NCBI GenBank assembly: GCA_030062745.1
Contig: CP099848.1
Coordinates: forward strand, 8,763,501 to 8,827,500
Direction: 5' to 3'
Source: Capitulum mitella
Lineage: Eukaryota; Arthropoda; Thecostraca; Pollicipedomorpha; Pollicipedidae
DNA length: 64,000 nt
Part shown: in pieces, positions 21,810-33,659 of the stretch
How the letters are laid out: each line of letters opens with the position of its first letter
Numbering within the stretch: the stretch's first letter is position 1
Translations under genes and position numbers: made by a program
The notes under the pieces: model-generated
What the model was told of the DNA's origin: nothing
The model's input: the letters and a program-made list of their open reading frames with translations, nothing else
The model's database searches: none

Positions 21810-23170
21810 TAAAATTCTTTCTTTACGGGAGGGGAGGTAAACGCCTCACACCCTATCTCGAGAACCAATTGCACGATTTAGCGGATTTAAACCGGCGCCG
21901 CTCGTGGCACCCAAATAGGGCACCCCCTCTGTTTTTTGTGAAGAACTATAGAACCGTTAGAGCCAACCCAGTCAAACTTTCAGTAGCTGTTCATCAATCA
22001 GTTTCAAATATTTTAACATCAAAACCATTTCGATGCTAGGTCAGGTCACGGAAATAGAACGTCGTAAATGAACCCTTGCATGCATGTTTTTGCCTCTTCA
22101 GGGCGTGTCACGAACATGCTTTGCATTTTTGATAATATTCGCGAATATAATGCACGGATTATTTGGATTTACATATGACATGGCCCACAAAAGGACACAT
22201 AGGTGTGGCATGCCAACATCAAAGGTCATGGTAGGTCATATACATGATGACAATTGGGCTGATTTGCATTGTTGGTGATAGACGTGTTTACCGCTGATCT
22301 TCCCCATCGTTCAGACCAGACAAGCAAATCTACATCCGCTTCTTCGCAAGGTTCACCAAATGCAGTGTGAGGTCATGTCAGGTCACGTCATAGGTCGATG
22401 TGAAAACGATAAGAAGTACAGCATTATCTGTTGAAGATTGTTCAGTACCAGCAGAAAGGAATTATTTTTCCTAATCAGAAAATGAAAAAATACTTATCTG
22501 TTCTGGCGTGACTTGACCTTGACCCGATAACGAGCAAAGAGAGCAGATTTAATTACGATGAGATGTGATTTCAGTTCTGCACTTGACGCAATTAAGAGCA
22601 CCAGCGAGTTATTATTGCTTTGTCAGGAAGAGTAATGCAACTTTTCCTGACCTGACCTTATACGACCTTGATTGGATGAAAAGTAGGCAATACAAAGCGG
22701 ATCACCAGAAGATTTCACCTCTATTCTTTCTGTCGCTTGGATCAAAACGGCTGCAAGTAAGTACCGATGTTTGGGATGTAAAGTAAGAGCAATATGTCAC
22801 CTGACCTTGGCTGATCTTGGCCCGACATTTTTTCATTACTCTGACATGCTTGTTATGCAGAAGATCGTAACCTTTTATTTGATACCCATTTGCGGGTTTT
22901 CAGACCAGTATTGCTGATGATGTGATGTACGAACCAGTGCCAGTTTTTCCGACGTCGTGTTATGAGTTTTGCGTGACCTGTGACGTTATCAGCCATGTGA
23001 CCAGGGCTTACGTAGTATTTTCTGAATATCAAGGCTCAGGGCTATTGACTGGTGGTAGCCCGGTTCAGATCAGACGGTTAGATCCTGAGATAGCAGGGGT
23101 GCCCTTTTTGACGCCCCCAAGCGGTCGCGGTTACAAAAACACGTCAGGCGGTGCCGTTTAACCAAGCGGT
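21810..23170. mobile_element. Possible AGGTCA-rich non-autonomous element
   Basis: The left part has GGGAGGGGAGG, CACACCC and TATCTCGAGAACC near 21830-21870. The right part in reverse complement has GGGGGCG, GGGCACCCC and TATCTCAGGATC. The order of words is similar, so both may be diverged ends of one element. The interior is dense in AGGTCA/TGACCT (examples near 22037, 22220, 22368, 22514, 22650, 22800). The density continues beyond the right border to about 24030, so the limits are uncertain. Confidence 0.3.
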
Positions 23171-24370
23171 GCCGGGTTAAACGGCATTCGATAGCGCCGA
23201 GCCATGCGGTCTTATGACAATACATTCAGATTTGGGTCATTGATGACGTCACAGGCCAGGTCAAATACCCAAACTTGACTCTTTTCTCCTGTTGGAGTCT
23301 TTTTGGGTGACCCCAAAAGTAACCCCAAAATGACCTAATCGCAATGAAAAGGAGACCGAGATTCGATACTGAACTCTGCATTACAGTAAGCGTCTGGTAG
23401 CTTGGCCTTATGCTCTGAGTGCCACCTGATGCAGAGCCATCAAAGGTCAAGATCGCAGACTAGGTCAACTTTGACGTCCGTGATAACGGGTCATACCATA
23501 CATGCTTCTTGGCCCATTCCATACGGAGATTCCTAAAAAGACTCTTTCAAAGAGCTTTAGGTGCAATTAAATCCTTGAATTGCTCCCATTTAAGCTACAC
23601 TTGCAATGTTGCAACATTTTACAGTTTCGGACTCGAAGTGTCACGAGCACGCTAGCGAACTCTATCTGCCACCTTGAATGGCCCTACATGTCAACTTGGC
23701 CTATGTTGCACATTTTCACGGAATGTTGCACAGCATTGCAAAGACCATTATCTTCACAACAGTTATTCAGAGCGTCAAACAGACGCCAACAGTTTACTCG
23801 CGAAGATGAAATCTACATAAAACCACCCAAGGCCACAATACAAAACTAAGTCTGCATTGTTGCAAGAAACCGCTCCCTACGTTGCATTAGCGATGTCTTG
23901 GAAGGGAATCCGTTAGCCCGCCTGGCTGTATCCACCAATAATTTTATTCATTTTCGTTTGTAAAAATGCGTTCGCATTGGACCCGAACAGAAGCAAAGAC
24001 ATGTTTGACCTACGATGACCTAACATGTGGTCGGTGGTGTTCTATAGGTAATGAGTTCTCGTGTCATGCTGATATACAGGGCAAGCCACAGGTACCATGC
24101 ATTGTAAAAGCACCGACAGTGCGGCGGCAAAAGAAAACTGAACGTCGAACTGCAAAACATGATTGTTTTTACGACGTTTTAAGACGTGATCTATGATGTG
24201 ATCTATGTGATCTATGATGATGTAACTTTGTTTCTGTTTTCCAGTTTGTGCACAATGGATGAAAGAACAGGTATTGACCAAGATACTGCGTTTATTCATT
24301 TGGGCGATATCTCAGAATGCCCCACGAGGGAGGGCGAGGAGGGGGGGGGGGGACGATTAACGCTCTTCCC
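23171..24370. other. Non-coding, AGGTCA-containing
   Basis: No gene supported. AGGTCA or TGACCT words recur near 23260, 23330, 23448 and 24007. A short GTGATCTATGAT tandem lies at 24186-24222, and a run of about 11 G lies near 24345. Confidence 0.4.
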
Positions 24371-24383
24371 ACCAGTCAATGGC

Positions 24384-25440
24384 GGGTGAATCCAGCGCTG
24401 AGTGGGGTATTTCGTGACTTCTCCGCGCCACTAAACATCGTGGCCCTCTGGGACAAGCTGTTACCCGACGATGGAAAGGAGACGGTGGATCGACTCCCTG
24501 TCATTGTAACCGGCCAGAAGGCGTCGCTAAGCTCCTCCTTGTGTCCCGAAGCCCGCAAGCGGAACCGGCACAGCGACGGCCGACGCTGCTGGAAGACTGG
24601 TAGACCTCGGATAAGGCCGTCGGAATGAGCTCGACACCACTGTCAGCAATACTGGACAAGTGCTGGGGGCAAGCATGCTTATTCAAAAGAAGCTTCAGCG
24701 ACAGCTCCTTCACTTCGCGTGTCGTCATCAGGTCCTCGAACTGGTGACAGAGGCGGCTTTCTCCACGTGCTTCGGTCCGTCTTCGGGATCGTGGATCTCT
24801 TTATTCAAGCACTTCAAAAGGAGATGGAGGGACTTTGATCGGAGCAAGTCTAGACCCATGATGCGTGACGACCTGGAGCCAGCAGTGGCCCAAACGTTCC
24901 TCTCCTGCAGGGATCGTGTCGTCGCCTTCTGCCGTGAGAAGCTGGCCGAAATCCAGCCACACTATGATTATCGCGAGTTCTTGGAACTCACGATAATCCT
25001 CTTTGGCGAAGAGCCTCGGCCGTGAGTTAAGTTTCTCTAGCCAGGTGCTTTCCACCGTCCCGGATGAATCGAACGCTTCATCTGCAGGATCAGGATCTTG
25101 CTTCGTGGTTAGTTCTCCGTGGCTCTCAGCGGATTGGGAGTACTCAAGCATTTCGTCTCTTCCATCGTCGTTCAGTACGTCAGGACGTGGTCCTGTGCTC
25201 CATTGGTAGTCGGAGCTCCCTTGCACGACCTGGCTTTTCTGCAGAGCTTGATCAGCTACCCGGATGCTGAAATCTCGAAGGCGACCTCCAAGAACTTCGC
25301 CAATCACCTTTGATACCTCACTGAAGAACTGGCTGGTCTGTCGTTCTTCGACGAGGACGTGCCGTGCGAGATGAAAACGAGGATGGTCGCGGCACTCCAG
25401 GAACAGGGATCGGAGAGTCCGCCCTAGCAAGCGCAGGTGG
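24384..25440 (+). pseudogene. Remnant of an unnamed multi-copy transposase-like family
   Basis: Several frames on the + strand read in order as one decayed protein. It begins with ETVDRLPVIVTGQ, then after a shift KLLLVPKPASGTGTATAD, a stop, then ELDTTVSNTG, LLHFACRHQVLEL, FGPSSGS, YDYREFLELTIILFGEEPR, and after further breaks YPDAEISKATSKNFANHL, LTEELAGLSFFDEDV and MKTRMVAALQEQG ending near 25430. I recognise these blocks from memory as a repetitive uncharacterised protein family seen in invertebrate genomes; the D.T.SNTG and CRHH-type blocks resemble metal-binding or catalytic blocks of RNase H-fold transposases. That assignment is inference. At least four frameshifts or stops make it dead. 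A long - strand frame over the same DNA is a mirror artefact. Confidence 0.55.
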
Positions 25441-26290
25441 ATCTCGCGGCAAAGGCGGCTCTTGCCACATAGACTATTACGTCATTATGGCAGAGTAGGC
25501 GGGAATCCTGAGGGCCCGCGTCATCAACATGAACTTTCTTGCCGTCCCGCTGACTGGGAAACAGCAGCTGGATTCAAGGATGCCAGTGAAGTCCTGAAGT
25601 GAAGTGAACTAGGTACTGACGAAGCACGAAAGGTAAAAGCAGTACCTACTGCAAGTCGTCGAATGGCACCCTCACCAGTACCCTGAGGCCACAAAGGAGG
25701 GGAAGAGGGAGGGGGGGGGGCACCCCACCGCCGCCTGAGAGTCTTTATTCAAGGCCGATGTTTACGGACTTGTATTTTAAAGGCATATCTGGCACGGTTA
25801 CCCACGCGTCCACAAAAGGTGTAAAGACTGTAATGCGGTTGCGAACGGTATCAGGGGATATCATAAGTGATAATGCGATATGCTGTTCGGGGGTTTTGCT
25901 GACCACAGCGCATGGTTTGGTAAATAGGATTAGATAGGTTTTACAAGCCACGCCATCAATGCAAAAATTATTTTCTTTCTCCAAGATTGAGAAAGGAGTT
26001 CTCAAAGTCAATAAATTGAGATTAGAGGTAAAGATAATGGACCGTGGGAAGGAATTCATTATTCACGCTATTTTTGACATATGAATGGCTTCTGGCTTGA
26101 AAATGATTGCGCTGTTATGACATAAGTTCAGATGAGTTGCTGTTTCATTCTTCGTTCCTGAACTTTGCGTGAACAGATTTGAAGGAGGACATTTAATCGG
26201 TTTCCGCAAGCGTTTTGAAGGATTTCTGCACTTTTCAGAGAGGTGAACGTTTTTGATCCCTTCCGTTATGTTGTTTTCCCGCCATGCCTT
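25441..26290. other. Non-coding, no supported gene
   Basis: Contains a G-tract/C-rich patch near 25710-25730, followed by AT-rich DNA. The start may still belong to the element ending near 25430. Confidence 0.4.
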
Positions 26291-26680
26291 TCAGCGCATC
26301 CATGACACTCTGTCACTCTCACGGACTCCTTCGTCACTGTCGTGCTTGACGATGCCGTAGCTCACGTGGGTGACCTCGCCCCATGGCGTCTGCGCGGTGT
26401 GTTGGACGGTGCCGGGCCGGCGGCAGCGGCCGCCGTCGGCGCGGGGGCTACGGTGGCCTGTTGACGCGGCGCCAGAAATCAGCGGCGCCGCTCGGCTCCG
26501 GCGGTGTCCGGGCGATGACGGCCAGTGGTCGGCGTAACCGACTACGTGATCATTCCGGCGTGTCCCGTCAAGACAGCGGAGATAACGCTGTTTCATTCGT
26601 CCCGTGTTCGGCACACCCAGTGGCTGTCCTCGGTGGAGCGCCGAAGGACCTTCAGCGACCAGCCGTGGGTTGAGAGGCAT
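26291..26680 (-). CDS. Weak candidate terminal exon
   Basis: A GC-rich open frame of about 130 codons with an ATG near 26680. The first two thirds are Arg/Pro-rich and uninformative. The end (TPWGEVTHVSYGIVKHDSDE, then SDRVSWMR and stop) has ordinary protein composition. No domain is recognised, and the GC-rich patch could equally be a CpG island. Confidence 0.2.
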   Translation of the reverse strand: MPLNPRLVAEGPSALHRGQPLGVPNTGRMKQRYLRCLDGTRRNDHVVGYADHWPSSPGHRRSRAAPLISGAASTGHRSPRADGGRCRRPGTVQHTAQTPWGEVTHVSYGIVKHDSDEGVRESDRVSWMR

Positions 26681-27395
26681 TTCTACCAAGACTGAAGAGA
26701 TATGCCGCGCCTGAGAGGAATGCTCTCCGCGGGAAACTGGGCCAGTTAGGTGGACTTACGGCGCCGCAGACTTGCAATAGCTTATAAAAGCATCTTTGTG
26801 GGACAAATGAAGAATGGTCAAGCTCCAAAAGCAGTTTTAGAAGCTCATGCCGCTCGTCGGTAAGACTTTGTATATGGATCGTATTAGAAAGTATACCGGT
26901 TCCCTTAGTCATGGATACACCAAATGAACCAAGCTGAAGGAAGGGCAACAATTTTATAATGTTCAAAAGGATTACCATGAATGGTGACTAAACGTGCTTG
27001 TATCTCATTTGTACATCTTGGAGTGATGGAAAATGGACTACAGCTACTGCGTTAATCCCATTTTCGTCACCAGTGTGAAATATCGTTCAACTGTGGACCT
27101 AGCCAAATGACCAGCCAAAACGTCAGGACAGAGCGGACTGCCACCTAGTGACGTCAAAACAAGCTGACGCAGCGACATCTATTGCAGTATCCGAATAGAC
27201 TTCGGCTTCCTCGGTTGCAGAACGACCGCCAAGAAACGGCGTGCGACCGAAATGCATTTTATCACGAGGCAATTTTACTCAGCCGAATTCATACCCAACC
27301 TTGTATAATGCTGCTACAAAGACTTCTGCCTAAGCAGCCAAGTCCTACTGTTTCAATATACTTGTGATCCAGGCCTTCAGACTGGTACCACAAGC

Positions 27396-27780
27396 GTGAA
27401 CACCAACGGGGACGGCCCCTGCCGTGCTCCTTACCCATACATTACGTTGGCAGCCGGAGGCAGCCGGGGGTGTTTGCCGAGCCTGCGTGCGGCGGTCGCC
27501 GGGCCGCGGCGTGTCGTGGGCGCCTTAATGTTGGAGGTGACACGGTGGTTGGAGGTGACACGGTGCTCGGTGTCGGGCCGGCGGCGCTGGACGTGGCCGC
27601 CTGAGGCCGACACGGATCTGTGACGTCACGGAGTGGGCTCGGCCGACTGCTGCCAGCAGCGCTGCTGGTCCTGCTGCTCAGCGGTCATCAGCACAGTTGG
27701 TCCGGTTACGGCCTCGCCCGGCCGGCGGCAGCAGCAGCAGACTGGACCTCAGTAGCGTGCCGCCCGCTGAAACGAACCCA
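27396..27780. other. CpG-rich island
   Basis: High GC and CpG, with two copies of TTGGAGGTGACACGGTG side by side at about 27530-27566 and a perfect CRE at 27621. A frame from 27605 reads LLPAALLVLLLSGH, like a signal peptide, but has no ATG. It could be a promoter with a first exon; no downstream exon could be attached. Confidence 0.4.
27621..27628. promoter_or_regulatory. Perfect CRE palindrome TGACGTCA
   Basis: The full consensus cyclic-AMP response element lies in the middle of a CpG-rich island, a typical position for a CREB/ATF-bound promoter. No transcript start is proven. Confidence 0.4.
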
Positions 27781-27983
27781 CAGTGGGCCACCTCATGTTT
27801 TCAGCCGAGGTCTCTTTATCTTTGGCGATCAGTATCCTGTTCAAGACCCGTGCTGCCCGCGAGGGTCGACCATCCGACCAAAAAGGGCGCAAACAATGTC
27901 CTTTCGGTTACGACAGGGACCACTGTAAACAAAATCAGTAATTGCGCGTCAAATGGACGTAGCGCAAAATTGCGCACTTTCCT

Positions 27984-28301
27984 TATGGCTGTATGACAGG
28001 GTGACACCGACTTGCTCATGGGGTCTGTGACTGTCGTGGTGACGCAGACATGTTCAGGTTCTATGTCTGTCTGACAAAGTGACGCCGTCTTGTTCAGGTG
28101 CTGTCTATGGCTGTCTGACCAGGTGACATCGGTTTAGATGCTGTCTATAGCTGCCTGACCAGGTGATGTCGCCTTGCTCAGGTGCCGTCTATGGCTGTGT
28201 GACCAGGTGACGCCGTCTTGTTTAAGTGCCGTCTATGGCTCTTTGACCAGTGACTCCACCTTGTTCAGGTGCCGTCTATGGCTGTCTGAAATTGTGACCT
28301 T
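27984..28301 (+). repeat. Minisatellite, about 44-bp unit
   Basis: The phrase GTCTATGGCTGTCTGACC and variants begins at 28103, 28143, 28187, 28231 and 28274, giving spacings of 40, 44, 44 and 43. Each is followed by AGGTGACGCCGTCTTGTTCA-type sequence. Two or three more diverged units precede 28103. It is non-coding. Confidence 0.9.
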
Positions 28302-28915
28302 GGTAGGTGAAGGCTGGAGTCCCGCCGCTTCGAAGCGGCCGAAGCACGCTCAAAAAAGCACAGAACCACCCTGGTGCGGGTGAGAGTGGAATCCTCTGTG
28401 GAATGTGATTCACAAACTCGCCCGACCACCGACGTCTCCCGATCAGCCGGCTCTGGAAGGGGGGGGGGGAGGGCGAACTCTGCCAGCCAGAGGCTGCACG
28501 GGTAAACAACCGAGACAATCATTTCACTTGGTGGCTCGTGAAATCGAGAAAAGTAAAACTGTATGCATGACATGCCGGCGCGCCACCGTATTAATGGCCC
28601 GCCGCCGGAAAAACAGGAGAACCGTCGCATATGGGAGCGGGGCCGCCAAACCAAGCCGCCCGGCCGCCGCCAGCATGAAAAATTCACAGCCGGGCCCGAT
28701 GGGCAACCCATCGCCCGATGGAAGGCATTGTTTATTTGCTTGTGGAACGGCTTCGCAGCGAACGGTGCGTTTGTCGGCAATCGATTGGCCGCGGACGGAG
28801 ACGGAGGGGTGGATCTCACGCTGAAACACGCCAGTGAGAGGCAAGACAAACGCACAGTCGGGCGCGGCTCCGCGTGAATTCCCCGTTCAGGCGTCCTGAA
28901 ATTTGCAAGGTTCAA
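28302..28915. other. GC-rich patch, no convincing gene
   Basis: A - strand frame of 216 codons crosses this patch but begins inside the minisatellite and is rich in Arg/Ser/Pro without any motif. A G-run and NotI-like CpG words suggest a CpG island. Confidence 0.35.
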
Positions 28916-29750
28916 TAAATCCGTACGCTGCTTCGGTTTGCTTACTGGTGGCGCCGTTCTTGTTGATGATAATGGACATTGGACATAAATAATCGTGCAC
29001 AGTTTAATGACCTGGGGTCATGTTACTGCAATAAATTTTCTCATCACCCATTTCAGAAGCACGCATTTTCGCATTGTTAGAATTTCAAATCTTCGCTCGA
29101 GGCACCGGCATTTGCTAAACTTCAAACAAAACTAAGAGTGAGTTGCGATAATGCCATGTAATCACGGTAAGGCCAAACTGATATCTACTCCCTGCATACA
29201 TGCTAAAACTATAACTTTTGAGACTATGAAGTGATCTCTTAAAAATACGAGAATGAAGCTACGACAGTGACAGTACATGAGCTGCAAATTATCGAATAAT
29301 TCCGAGATTACGCCTTCACGCTCGCCTTTATGCTGGCAGTTACCAACTTGTGATACGACAGCGACACAACTGCGGCAGTAAGTAAGTAAGTAAGCCTTCA
29401 ACGAGTGGGTTTACCCGTTACCCACCTTCTGCTTATGGGGAAGCCAGCGGGTACGAGTACGGTCGTGCAAAATACCACGGGTAACGTGCGGGTAACGGAT
29501 GAGCAGCAAGCAGCGATTAACATCCCTCCGGCTCGACACCTTTTGGGTGATCCGGAACAGGATCCGAGTCACAGTGACTTGATCCGGATCAGCATTTGGA
29601 TCACAGCTTTTTTAAATTTGGCCCAGTTCAAATGTAGCCCACATAAAATGAAGAAAAAAATGATGCACATGAAACATTGATTCACGAGCTTTTCGTTGAC
29701 CCGGGTCAGCCATTTATTTAAAATGGGGTATAATAGGTAGAAAGAACATA
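28916..29750. other. Non-coding, no supported gene
   Basis: AT-rich. A short AGTAAGTAAGTAAG run lies near 29380. GATCCGGA-type words repeat at 29547-29610. Confidence 0.4.
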
Positions 29751-30290
29751 CCCTACAGGCCGCCAGGTGACCCCTTACAGGTCAGCAGTGGGGCCCATAC
29801 AGACCGGCAGTGGACCCCCTACAAGCCGATGGGGGCCCCTCTATAGGCCTTCATCTATATGTTCGATCTTTTGTCTTTTTCTGTCTACCGTTCCTAGAGC
29901 ATTTTGACGATACTTCGTTTTTTGTAGGAATAATTTTCTAACCTTAGTGGCGGCGGGCCCCTCAAAACAATTCGGAGATCTTGAACCCCTATAGGGCCCC
30001 CTGGTCCCACCGTGCCCATTGTCCTCCCCCTTGGGTCCGTCCCTGTACCAGACTGAAATGTCATTTCAATTATGGGCCCCAGCATGGCATCGTGGGCCCC
30101 ACTTCAACACTGAGGGGGCTAAAATCAATATGGGGGCTGAAATCAACATTCAGGGGCACGTTCCCCACGAAAGAATACAAAATGGCGTCCCTGGCCTCAA
30201 AGTCACTTCTGGTAGGTAACGGGTACCCCTGACCGGGAAAGGAAAGTGGGCCCCCGGCATGAAAGATCCCCCTGCCATGGGATGATGACG
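29751..30290. repeat. Degenerate GGGCCC-rich minisatellite
   Basis: Units such as CCCCCTACAAGCCGATGGGG and GGGGCCCATACAGACCGGCA repeat at about 25-28 bp in 29751-29848. They are the reverse complement of the unit at 340-660. From 29950 on, GGGCCC words recur less regularly. Confidence 0.55.
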
Positions 30291-32880
30291 GCGTGACGGG
30301 AAGGGAGCCCAGTGACGTAAACTGAGCCAAAGGCCCTAGTGATTTTATCATCCCAGCTTCAGAAATTCTTAAATTTCAACGAACCTACTTCTCGGCCAAT
30401 AACACAAATACAGAAAAAGATATTTTGAGCATTCCTACAGATAGGCGTAGATACGGACGCGTGCAGGGAGGATTTTCGATGAGAGGAGGGCACTTGTGTC
30501 GGACTCCAGTCGCACCCACACAAGTCCTCGAAACCCGAACACGGTAACAGTATTCCTGTCGTACTCCCCGGCCGCTTGCCGTGGAACGATGCAACCACGC
30601 AATGCATGCCACCGTAATGCCAGTTTTCTGCGCCGCCACCATATCCTGCAACTCCAATAGTTACCGTCACGGCGCGGGGAGTCAGCAGCTATGCCGACAC
30701 CTCGCTCCACAAACAGGACTTGGGCGTGGTCATGTCCTGGTCGGGGACATGTATGAGAAAGAGGGTGTTATTTTCAAAATGTTCGTAACATTTTATTCAC
30801 TGTGAAAAACCGCATCAAACCGATGCGTCGTCGCAGTGTGGTAAACCAAGTATAAGGAAATTTCGCCTTGGTCGTTGTTTATGCGCAATGTCTACATTGA
30901 CATAATTGTTTGCATTATCAATCGGTGACAGCTGTTGTGTATCCCTGAAGCTACATGTGAATCAGGTCCTGGGACAATGCATGTTGTCCTGGAGGAATCC
31001 TTGGATAACAATCAAATTTGGTGGTAGTGACGTAAAGCACAAGTCACTAATTATTAATATATGTTATTAACTAATTATTAATATATATTATTAATATAGA
31101 TATGTGAATATTGCGATATTTTATATGTCGTGAAACTCAATCATATTTCACTTCCGCGGTTTTCAAAGTCTTTGAGATGCGAGATGCACCGGTGGATAAC
31201 ATAGGAAACGGTTCGAAACCTCGCTCAACGTGGACCAGAACACATGAAATTCTCACATGTTTAGTGCTGTCGGTGTCGGGCAGACTCATTCTTAATGGCA
31301 CTGAAAAATAAGTACCACGCACCCCTAGTGTTCTAAGCCATGGATGCCCCGTAGTTTTGAAGAGGTTCCCTCAGTGTTGAGGCCCTCTCACTCTCCGGGA
31401 CTCCCCTCCAGAAAAAAAATCCACGCTTCGCCACTGACTTGAGCCGTCTTTACCGATGTCCAAAATACTCCTATGAGGTCCCGTTTTTTCGTCACAGTAT
31501 TTGCGCTATGTCCTACATGCATGAGGACCTGATTAAGTCATTTGAAACGTTCGCTTGCAGACTGCAATATCAGTCCTTCCAGTATACTAAACCAGATGAA
31601 GTGTTCGCGCAACAGCAAGACATTGGGCAAAAAAACGCTAACAACATTATTAATTAGGCGGTACGTTTCGCGCCTTGGCGCGCCATACCAAACTATTGCT
31701 ACCAAATGAAGCGATATATCCTTGCGTACGTCTGTTTAGTTTATAAATTAACAAGACCTCATTACAGCCTAAAAATACTGTGCCGGAGGACCGTATTTTT
31801 ATGTCATAGAGCGGGGAATCCGATGATTCTTTGACCATCATCACCGTAATTTCGTCACATTTATTTCTTGTCATGTCTTGTCTGGATCCAAAACAAAGTA
31901 ACTCAAATCGAGGAGAAGTCAGAATTTATGAGCACTTTCGGTTCCGCCGAATGGGGTGGCTGGATCCACGAACAGTTTGTCCCCCGCCCCCATCCCAGAG
32001 GAGACAGGCTGTGGGCCCGAGATGGGCAGCTGGGAGACAGTTCAGCATGTTATTGGACCTCTGCTGCCGGTCCCCTGGCCTTGGGGTGATGTACATTGCT
32101 GACTCATCTATCACTAGGTAAACGAGAATAAGGGTGCATCGAAAGATGTCTGGAAGATGAAGAGAAGGATCTGAAAGGCAATATAGCTGGCGTGATAAGC
32201 GTTAGTTATGTTTCTCCGAAACTGAATATCTACGTGACATTTAATAATATTTTTTATCAACTTTAGTTTTTAGCAATGCAGGCCTGCTGAAAATGAATGG
32301 AACTTCTTTGGCACGGAGGTTATTTTGCCGCATAAGATTCAGCGCGCAATCATAGACTCGGCTTGAGATGGAAACCTAAAAGACCGACTGACGCCCGACG
32401 AGACGTAATACTTGACTCAAGACACGGGCGCTTGAGCCCAGAGGTTGTGCGTCCTAACTCAGAACAAATAAACAAACAAACATGAGATGCAAACAGAAGG
32501 GATCTTGAGGTGCCTATATTTGTCAGAGCTCAATTTCTGAATTTGCAATAGTGGTGGACACTGACGTCCAAGACCTCATACATAAGCCTGACGCCTGTTT
32601 GAGGCTGTTGTGGTGGGCCTCGATCTGGCCACTGATACTTTTGCAGGTTACTCTAACATCATCATCATCATCATTTATTCGTACGTCATCGGCAATATAC
32701 AGCTTTTCAGGACAAGTGTCGCTTTACATACAATGTAGTTATACGTGTAAAAAAATTAAAGGTATATAATGTGAAGAATACACCTTCAAAGCTCTAGTGA
32801 TAAAAGAGCGTTTCAACTCGATAGACAGTTTCCGTCATATCTAGCGTTTCAATCCCAACCACTCTCGCATCCGCGTGCAA
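30291..32880. other. Non-coding; AT-rich tract at 31040-31105
   Basis: No gene supported. TTATTAATATAT words repeat at 31045-31105. A (CAT)n tract lies near 32658. The - strand frame at 30435-30710 has no recognised motif. Confidence 0.4.
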
Positions 32881-32892
32881 AACCCTGCCACT

Positions 32893-33084
32893 ATGCTGGC
32901 GTTCCGCACTTCAGCCGGCGCCTCGGTCTCCTCGTTCTCGTTCTCCGTGACAGTGGCACGGCACGTAAGAGATCGCCGGGCGCGCGCTGCGCGGACTCGA
33001 GGCATGCGCAGCAGTCCTGCTGCCGGACTTCGGGCTTCTCTAACGCACACCTTCTCGCGGTACGACAGCAGATGTTTCAGGCAG
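32893..33084 (+). CDS. Candidate first exon with mitochondrial-presequence character
   Basis: An ATG at 32893 opens 64 codons that end exactly, in phase 0, at a strong donor (GCAG|GTAAGC, 33084/33085). The start MLAFRTSAGASVSSFSFSVT followed by Arg-rich, nearly acid-free sequence resembles a mitochondrial targeting presequence. An earlier donor, CAC|GTAAGA near 32967, is also possible. No downstream exon was found, so the gene identity is unknown. The opposite strand is also open here and ends with RMREWLGLKR and a stop, so the strand is not certain. Confidence 0.3.
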
Positions 33085-33419
33085 GTAAGCGCATGCGCAT
33101 TGTGCAGTATACGATACACCGGGACTAAGCCTCGCTAAGCAACAAGCTGATCAATTTTGGGCCATTTAAGGTCACTCAGGGCAGGCGTTACATGGCAGCA
33201 TTGGCATGATGGATGTTGGCAGCATTTAACAATCCTGGCGCTTTGGCTGGCTATTTTTCATTTGATTGTTATTTCTTATTCCTTTATTTTTATTCCTTTT
33301 TTTTCTGAGCACGCTTGCGCTATGTCGCGTTTCAACCAGTCCAAACCGTGGCGCAATTCATGACGCGTGGGAAAACTAATGCTTTCCATAATTTTTTCAC
33401 TTCTTCTAGTGGCCGGCGC

Positions 33420-33650
33420 GAGAGTTTGGAAAGGCCGGGCTAGCGTTGCAACGTTGCACCACGACAGGAATATGTTTCCCAAAATTAAGATTACTGTCCA
33501 ACACGACACCCGCAATTTTGGTACCAGCGGATGGGCACAACGTTGCATCGCCGAAATGTACTTCACAATTTTGGCCGAGCTTTCCCTGTCGTGAAGATAT
33601 AAGATCAAGATCAGCTTTAGTAGGGTAATCTTCAGAGCATTCATGTGCGG
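33420..33650 (-). pseudogene. LINE reverse-transcriptase fragment
   Basis: The - strand frame contains TKADLDLISSRQ, then CPSAGTKIAGVVLDSNLNFG and KHIPVVVQRCNAS. This is the pattern of the thumb-side end of non-LTR retrotransposon reverse transcriptases, which read S.....R, then ..LGV.LDS.L.F..HI. The catalytic block is absent; only a scrap remains. The clade (CR1- or Jockey-like) cannot be decided. Confidence 0.5.
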
Positions 33651-33659
33651 TGTGAACTA

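Noticed and set aside
24801..25430. A 209-codon open frame on the - strand
   Set aside because: The + strand over the same DNA reads as an ordered, recognisable but broken protein family; the - frame has no motif.
27984..28301. A CRISPR-like array
   Set aside because: The whole 44-bp unit repeats without unique spacers, and the DNA is eukaryotic; it is a minisatellite.
28265..28915. A 216-codon open frame on the - strand
   Set aside because: It starts inside a tandem repeat, is Arg/Ser/Pro-rich and shows no motif; GC-rich DNA has few stop codons.
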